Notes under the pieces: generated by a model
Databases searched by the model: none
Seen by the model: only the letters and a program-made list of their open reading frames with translations
What the model was told of the DNA's origin: nothing
Program-made: the position numbers and the translations under genes
Part shown: in pieces, positions 7,634 to 9,501 of the stretch
Numbering within the stretch: the first letter of the stretch is position 1
Layout: every line of letters starts with the position of its first letter
Origin: Desulfobacteraceae bacterium
GTDB lineage: Bacteria > Desulfobacterota > DSM-4660 > Desulfatiglandales > Desulfatiglandaceae
Length of the DNA: 9,501 nt
NCBI GenBank assembly: GCA_030611815.1
Contig: JAUWPC010000122.1
Coordinates: 1 to 9,501 of the forward strand
Reading direction: 5' to 3'

Positions 7634-8128
7634 GGGAGATCCTCATCTTGGGGTTAATCAAGAAAACATCATGGTATCATGCGATAAGACGGTTATTAAA
7701 GGTATTGAGTATAGAGTTTACTTCGTTGAATTTGTTGACTTATTCCCGCTCCTGATCCCATATCTTTCACTGTGATCTTTTGCCGGGGCCACAAAATACA
7801 AAACCCCGCTCTCCATCTGTTCGGAGTAACAGGGTTTTAGGGTAACCATAGACCATTTCAAATTCTCTTTCCTTAGCGGGTTGAAAGAAGAAACCTGGTT
7901 CGGGGATACTGCTGACTGTTGTTTATATTTAACTCCTCTAAAAGTCAATGGAAACTGGACCCGTTAACCAGTAACTGCGCTGCGACACGCAGGTATGATA
8001 ACAGAGAGGTTTGACATATACGGTCACAACTGGAGGACTTTTTTTAAAAAATTTGCATTCTTTTCGATAGTCCATGGAAAAGAGATTATTATTTTTGTTG
8101 ATTAGGCTGGAAAGGCTGAGCAAGAGAC
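7634..8128. other. AT-rich divergent intergenic region, no gene supported
   Basis: About 500 bases between two divergently transcribed units. They are visibly richer in A and T than the helicase gene. Short minus-strand frames at 7718-7948 and 7938-8141 lack convincing ribosome-binding sites and recognisable domains, so I do not call them genes. The only candidate promoter seen for the helicase is a minus-strand TATACT (7708-7713) with a poor, over-spaced -35 (TCAACA, complement of 7733-7738, 19 bases away). A palindrome lies at 7800-7838. A CTGCG...CGCAG 5-bp stem near 7977-7994 is too short to call. Confidence 0.55.
7800..7838. repeat. Imperfect hairpin, terminator- or repeat-like
   Basis: AAAACCC (7800-7806) pairs with GGGTTTT (7832-7838), and an inner CTCC/GGAG stem closes a loop of about 8 bases. 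On the minus strand the stem is followed by GTATTTTG, loosely like an intrinsic terminator; on the plus strand by AGGG. Neither strand has a supported gene that would need a terminator here, because both neighbours start on the outer sides and point away. A dispersed palindromic repeat or the scar of a lost gene is equally possible. Confidence 0.4.
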
Positions 8129-8157
8129 TTGACGTAATCAAATAATTACGCTACATT
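8129..8157 (+). promoter_or_regulatory. Promoter of the brnT-brnA operon
   Basis: TTGACG (8129-8134, 5 of 6 to consensus) and TACATT (8152-8157, 4 of 6) are separated by exactly 17 bases. Initiation about 7 bases after the -10 box would fall at or next to the A of the brnT ATG at 8164, predicting a leaderless or nearly leaderless transcript. This fits the absence of any purine-rich ribosome-binding site before brnT. Confidence 0.6.
8133..8150. promoter_or_regulatory. Operator-like palindrome inside the brnT promoter
   Basis: CGTAAT (8133-8138), 6-base spacer CAAATA, ATTACG (8145-8150): a perfect 6-6-6 inverted repeat lying between the -35 and -10 boxes. Ribbon-helix-helix antitoxins of the BrnA type are known to repress their own operons by binding such sites. 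Its position would let bound protein block RNA polymerase directly. Binding by this BrnA is inference from position and symmetry. Confidence 0.55.
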
Positions 8158-8163
8158 TCTTTC

Positions 8164-8484
8164 ATGATTAAACCTGACAAAAGTCTTGTACCTGACTGGG
8201 ACGAAGACAATATCAGTCATATTGCTGAACATGGTTTGAGCCCCGAGCAGGTTGAAGAGTTGTATTACAGTGAAGGGCCATTTCCGACTATAGCCGTTAA
8301 GCAAAAGAAAAAACGAGGAAAATCCGCCGAATATAGATACCGTCTGTGGGGTACAGACGCTTCAGGAACATGTATTGAACTTATTGTGGCCCCATATCCC
8401 CAATACGGGGCATGGCGCTGTGTAACAGCTTTTCCTATGTCAAACACCACCAAGAAAGCCTATTTTAAGAGGGAAAAAAAATGA
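8164..8484 (+). CDS. brnT: BrnT family toxin (ribonuclease) of a type II toxin-antitoxin system
   Basis: A 106-residue, basic protein. BrnT toxins are small RelE-fold ribonucleases that arrest translation when not bound by their antitoxin. Seen here: the family-like start PDWDEDNISHIAEHGLS (10-26; usually W-D-x-x-K-x-x-x-N-x-x-K-H-G), YRYRLWGTDASG (57-68) on a central strand, RCVTAF (85-90), and a Lys-rich helix at the C-terminus (KKAYFKREKK). It is slightly longer than the usual 90-100 residues because of the N-terminal tail and the KQKKKRGK loop (46-53). It precedes its antitoxin, the usual order for brnTA, and overlaps it by 4 bases (ATGA). The ATG at 8164 has no ribosome-binding site but coincides with the predicted transcription start. 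The sequence is divergent from well-studied BrnT, so the family call rests on motifs plus operon structure. Confidence 0.8.
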   Translation: MIKPDKSLVPDWDEDNISHIAEHGLSPEQVEELYYSEGPFPTIAVKQKKKRGKSAEYRYRLWGTDASGTCIELIVAPYPQYGAWRCVTAFPMSNTTKKAYFKREKK

Positions 8485-8771
8485 GCAGACTTCCAAAAAA
8501 GACAAGAAATGGTCTTAAAAAAGAGGCTATCCAGTGGGACACCGCTATTTCGGGAGAGAGTCCTGAGCAAATTCAGGAATTGCTCAATGATGCAGAACCT
8601 TTTAAGGTTCCCCGCCCTGCCCGTCAACCGGTCTCCCTCCGTTTGGACCCATTTGATATTTCGATGGTAAAACGACTCGCTCGCAAAAAAGGCGTTCCTC
8701 ACACTCAACTCATGGCAATGTGGCTTCGCGAAAGAATCGAAAGAGAAAAGAGACTTCATGCCACAGAATAA
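8481..8771 (+). CDS. brnA: BrnA/CopG-type ribbon-helix-helix antitoxin
   Basis: A 96-residue protein expected to bind and neutralise BrnT and to repress the operon. The N-terminal half (1-48, including EAIQWDTAISGESPEQIQELLNDAEPF) is probably the flexible toxin-contact region. The C-terminal half is a ribbon-helix-helix DNA-binding domain: the strand QPVSLRLDP (49-57), helix 1 FDISMVKRLARKK (58-70), the turn GVPHTQ and helix 2 LMAMWLRERIEREK (77-90). The ATG overlaps the brnT stop (ATGA) and has its own ribosome-binding site AAGAGGG (8467-8473), consistent with coupled translation and antitoxin excess. In canonical systems the DNA-binding domain likewise follows a toxin-binding part. The likely operator is the palindrome at 8133-8150. 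Confidence 0.82.
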   Translation: MSRLPKKTRNGLKKEAIQWDTAISGESPEQIQELLNDAEPFKVPRPARQPVSLRLDPFDISMVKRLARKKGVPHTQLMAMWLRERIEREKRLHATE

Positions 8772-8789
8772 GACGTAACTAATTCTTAC
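8772..8789. repeat. Degenerate operator-like palindrome after brnA
   Basis: Directly after the brnA stop codon, GACGTAA (8772-8778) repeats the first seven bases of GACGTAAT at 8131. GTAA (8775-8778) and TTAC (8786-8789) form a short inverted repeat with a 7-base spacer, like a decayed copy of the promoter palindrome. It could be an auxiliary binding site or one of two short direct repeats bounding the toxin-antitoxin cassette. At 7 bp, chance is possible. Confidence 0.25.
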
Positions 8790-8843
8790 TGCCGGTTAAA
8801 GATATTCAAGCCATATTGGCAGAGAGGTTCTGTTATGATATGA

Positions 8844-9005
8844 TGCTGGCAATTTTCAGCGCCCAAAGCCAAGGACTGCGACAGGGAGGAGAGATATCCC
8901 AGAGATGTTTGGAAAAAGGCCTGTGAGACGGGCCTTGTGGGTGCCTTTATCCCTGGGGAGTATGGGGGGCCGGGGTTTGGGTTCGTGGAACTGGCGCTGA
9001 CCTAA
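8844..9005 (+). pseudogene. Acyl-CoA dehydrogenase, N-terminal fragment
   Basis: An open stretch of 53 codons with no start codon, preceded by an in-frame TGA (8841-8843) and ending in TAA (9003-9005). The translation contains KAKDCDREERYPRDVWKKA, then ETGLVGAFIPGEYGGPGFGFVELAL, which is the N-terminal helical signature of acyl-CoA dehydrogenases (W-K-K-A, G-L-x-G-x-x-I-P-x-E-Y-G-G). Intact family members have about 380 residues; everything from the FAD-binding region onward is missing, and so is the true N-terminus (the reading upstream of 8859 no longer resembles the family). It is therefore a remnant, presumably of a gene once beside the downstream crotonase gene. High codon-level conservation of the remaining block suggests recent decay. 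Confidence 0.68.
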
Positions 9006-9101
9006 CCTCCTGAATTCATAAACTCATAAAAATACAAATTCAAAGGGCAGAACTCAACAAATCATTCCGGGAGTTATTACCTTTTCAAAACAACACCGTT
9101 T

Positions 9102-9108
9102 AAGGAGG
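9102..9108 (+). promoter_or_regulatory. Ribosome-binding site fixing a TTG start
   Basis: AAGGAGG, a perfect Shine-Dalgarno sequence, lies 6 bases before TTG at 9115. No ATG or GTG occurs in this frame between the upstream stop (TAA at 9019-9021) and the conserved start of the crotonase fold, so this site decides the start. Confidence 0.75.
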
Positions 9109-9114
9109 CTTTTT

Positions 9115-9501
9115 TTGGAATCCGAAACCATCCATTATAACGCCCGAGAGAGTATTGTCGTAATAACCCTCAATCGACCCGATGCTCTGAACGTTCTGAA
9201 CGAAGAGATGAGAGACAGCTTGAAAAGGGCACTCTTAAAGGCAGCAAACGATGAAGCGGTCCGTGTGGTTATCCTGACGGGCGAAGGCCGGACTTTTTGC
9301 GCGGGTGCGGATCTGAAACGTTTGAAACACGACTATGAACATTTCAAACGCACGGGGGAACCATCCCGTTTTTATGATGTTTCCCTGCCAAGGATTTTAG
9401 CCTTTTTCCCCAAACCCATCCTGGCCGCGGTAAACGGTCCGGCACTGGGAGTGGGCATGACCATGACCCTTTCCTGCGATATCCGATTGGCATCGGAATC
9501 C
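9115..9501 (+). CDS. Enoyl-CoA hydratase/isomerase (crotonase) family protein, 3' end outside window
   Basis: The first 129 residues of a crotonase-fold enzyme; full-length members have about 260. It acts on a CoA thioester in the cytosol. Seen here: the first strand and LNRPDALNVLNEEM (19-32), the oxyanion-hole segment GEGRTFCAGADLKRL (56-70), KPILAAVNGPALGVGMTM (100-117) supplying the second oxyanion-hole glycine, and CDIRLASES (121-129). In classic enoyl-CoA hydratase a catalytic Glu follows GGGC; here the aligned residue is Thr116 (GVGMT), as in isomerase-like members with GVG-x-T-M. Hydratase activity is therefore doubtful and a second Glu would have to come from the unseen part; the exact substrate cannot be told. 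Translation starts at TTG (9115) after AAGGAGG. The acyl-CoA dehydrogenase scar just upstream suggests it once belonged to a beta-oxidation-like cluster. Confidence 0.92.
   Translation, partial: MESETIHYNARESIVVITLNRPDALNVLNEEMRDSLKRALLKAANDEAVRVVILTGEGRTFCAGADLKRLKHDYEHFKRTGEPSRFYDVSLPRILAFFPKPILAAVNGPALGVGMTMTLSCDIRLASES

Noticed and set aside
7718..7948. Minus-strand frame of 76 residues in the intergenic region.
   Set aside because: It reads through the palindrome at 7800-7838, has no recognised domain and no convincing ribosome-binding site.
7938..8141. Minus-strand frame of 67 residues upstream of brnT.
   Set aside because: It overlaps the brnT promoter region, has biased Ser/Lys/Asn composition from AT-rich DNA, and no family resemblance.
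1..9501. CRISPR array, tRNA or rRNA gene.
   Set aside because: No regularly spaced direct repeats and no tRNA-like or rRNA-like segment was seen on either strand.

Overview
The window looks like a bacterial accessory island: a decayed defence locus, an insertion sequence and a toxin-antitoxin module, ending in a fatty-acid/acyl-CoA metabolism gene. The acyl-CoA dehydrogenase scar, the crotonase gene and the moderate GC suggest a Gram-negative environmental bacterium with many beta-oxidation-type genes, possibly a Desulfobacterota (deltaproteobacterial) relative. That assignment is inference only; the window has no taxonomic marker.

Layout. (a) 1-2181: a complete IS1182-type insertion sequence of about 2.17 kb. 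It carries one DDE transposase gene on the minus strand, imperfect 16-bp terminal inverted repeats, and a CTAG tetranucleotide on both sides (1-4 and 2178-2181). (b) 2178-2427, minus: the first ~83 codons of a SNF2-type helicase gene of the kind found in class 1 DISARM-like loci (DrmD-like). Its reading frame is cut by the insertion sequence; the rest of the gene, if it survives, lies left of base 1. (c) 2432-7633, minus: a 1733-residue DEAD/DEAH helicase with a zinc-cysteine/DUF1998 half. It resembles DISARM DrmA and DrmB in one chain (or a DruE-type helicase) and ends in a Vsr/DUF559-like putative nuclease domain. (d) 7634-8128: an AT-rich, apparently gene-free divergent intergenic region with one palindromic element. 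(e) 8129-8790, plus: a brnT-brnA type II toxin-antitoxin operon with a recognisable promoter, an operator-like palindrome inside that promoter, and a probably leaderless brnT. (f) 8844-9005, plus: a broken piece of an acyl-CoA dehydrogenase gene. (g) 9115-9501, plus: the first 129 codons of an enoyl-CoA hydratase/isomerase (crotonase) gene, running off the window.

How it fits together. The large helicase and the SNF2 gene form one minus-strand operon: stop and start are 4 bases apart and the second ribosome-binding site lies in the last codons of the first gene. It is most simply read as part of a DISARM-related anti-phage system in which the helicase subunit is intact but the SNF2 partner has been knocked out by transposition. 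The toxin-antitoxin pair beside it is typical defence-island company. The acyl-CoA dehydrogenase scar marks the boundary with metabolic genes. The most notable points are the fused helicase-DUF1998-nuclease architecture and the inactivation of its partner gene.
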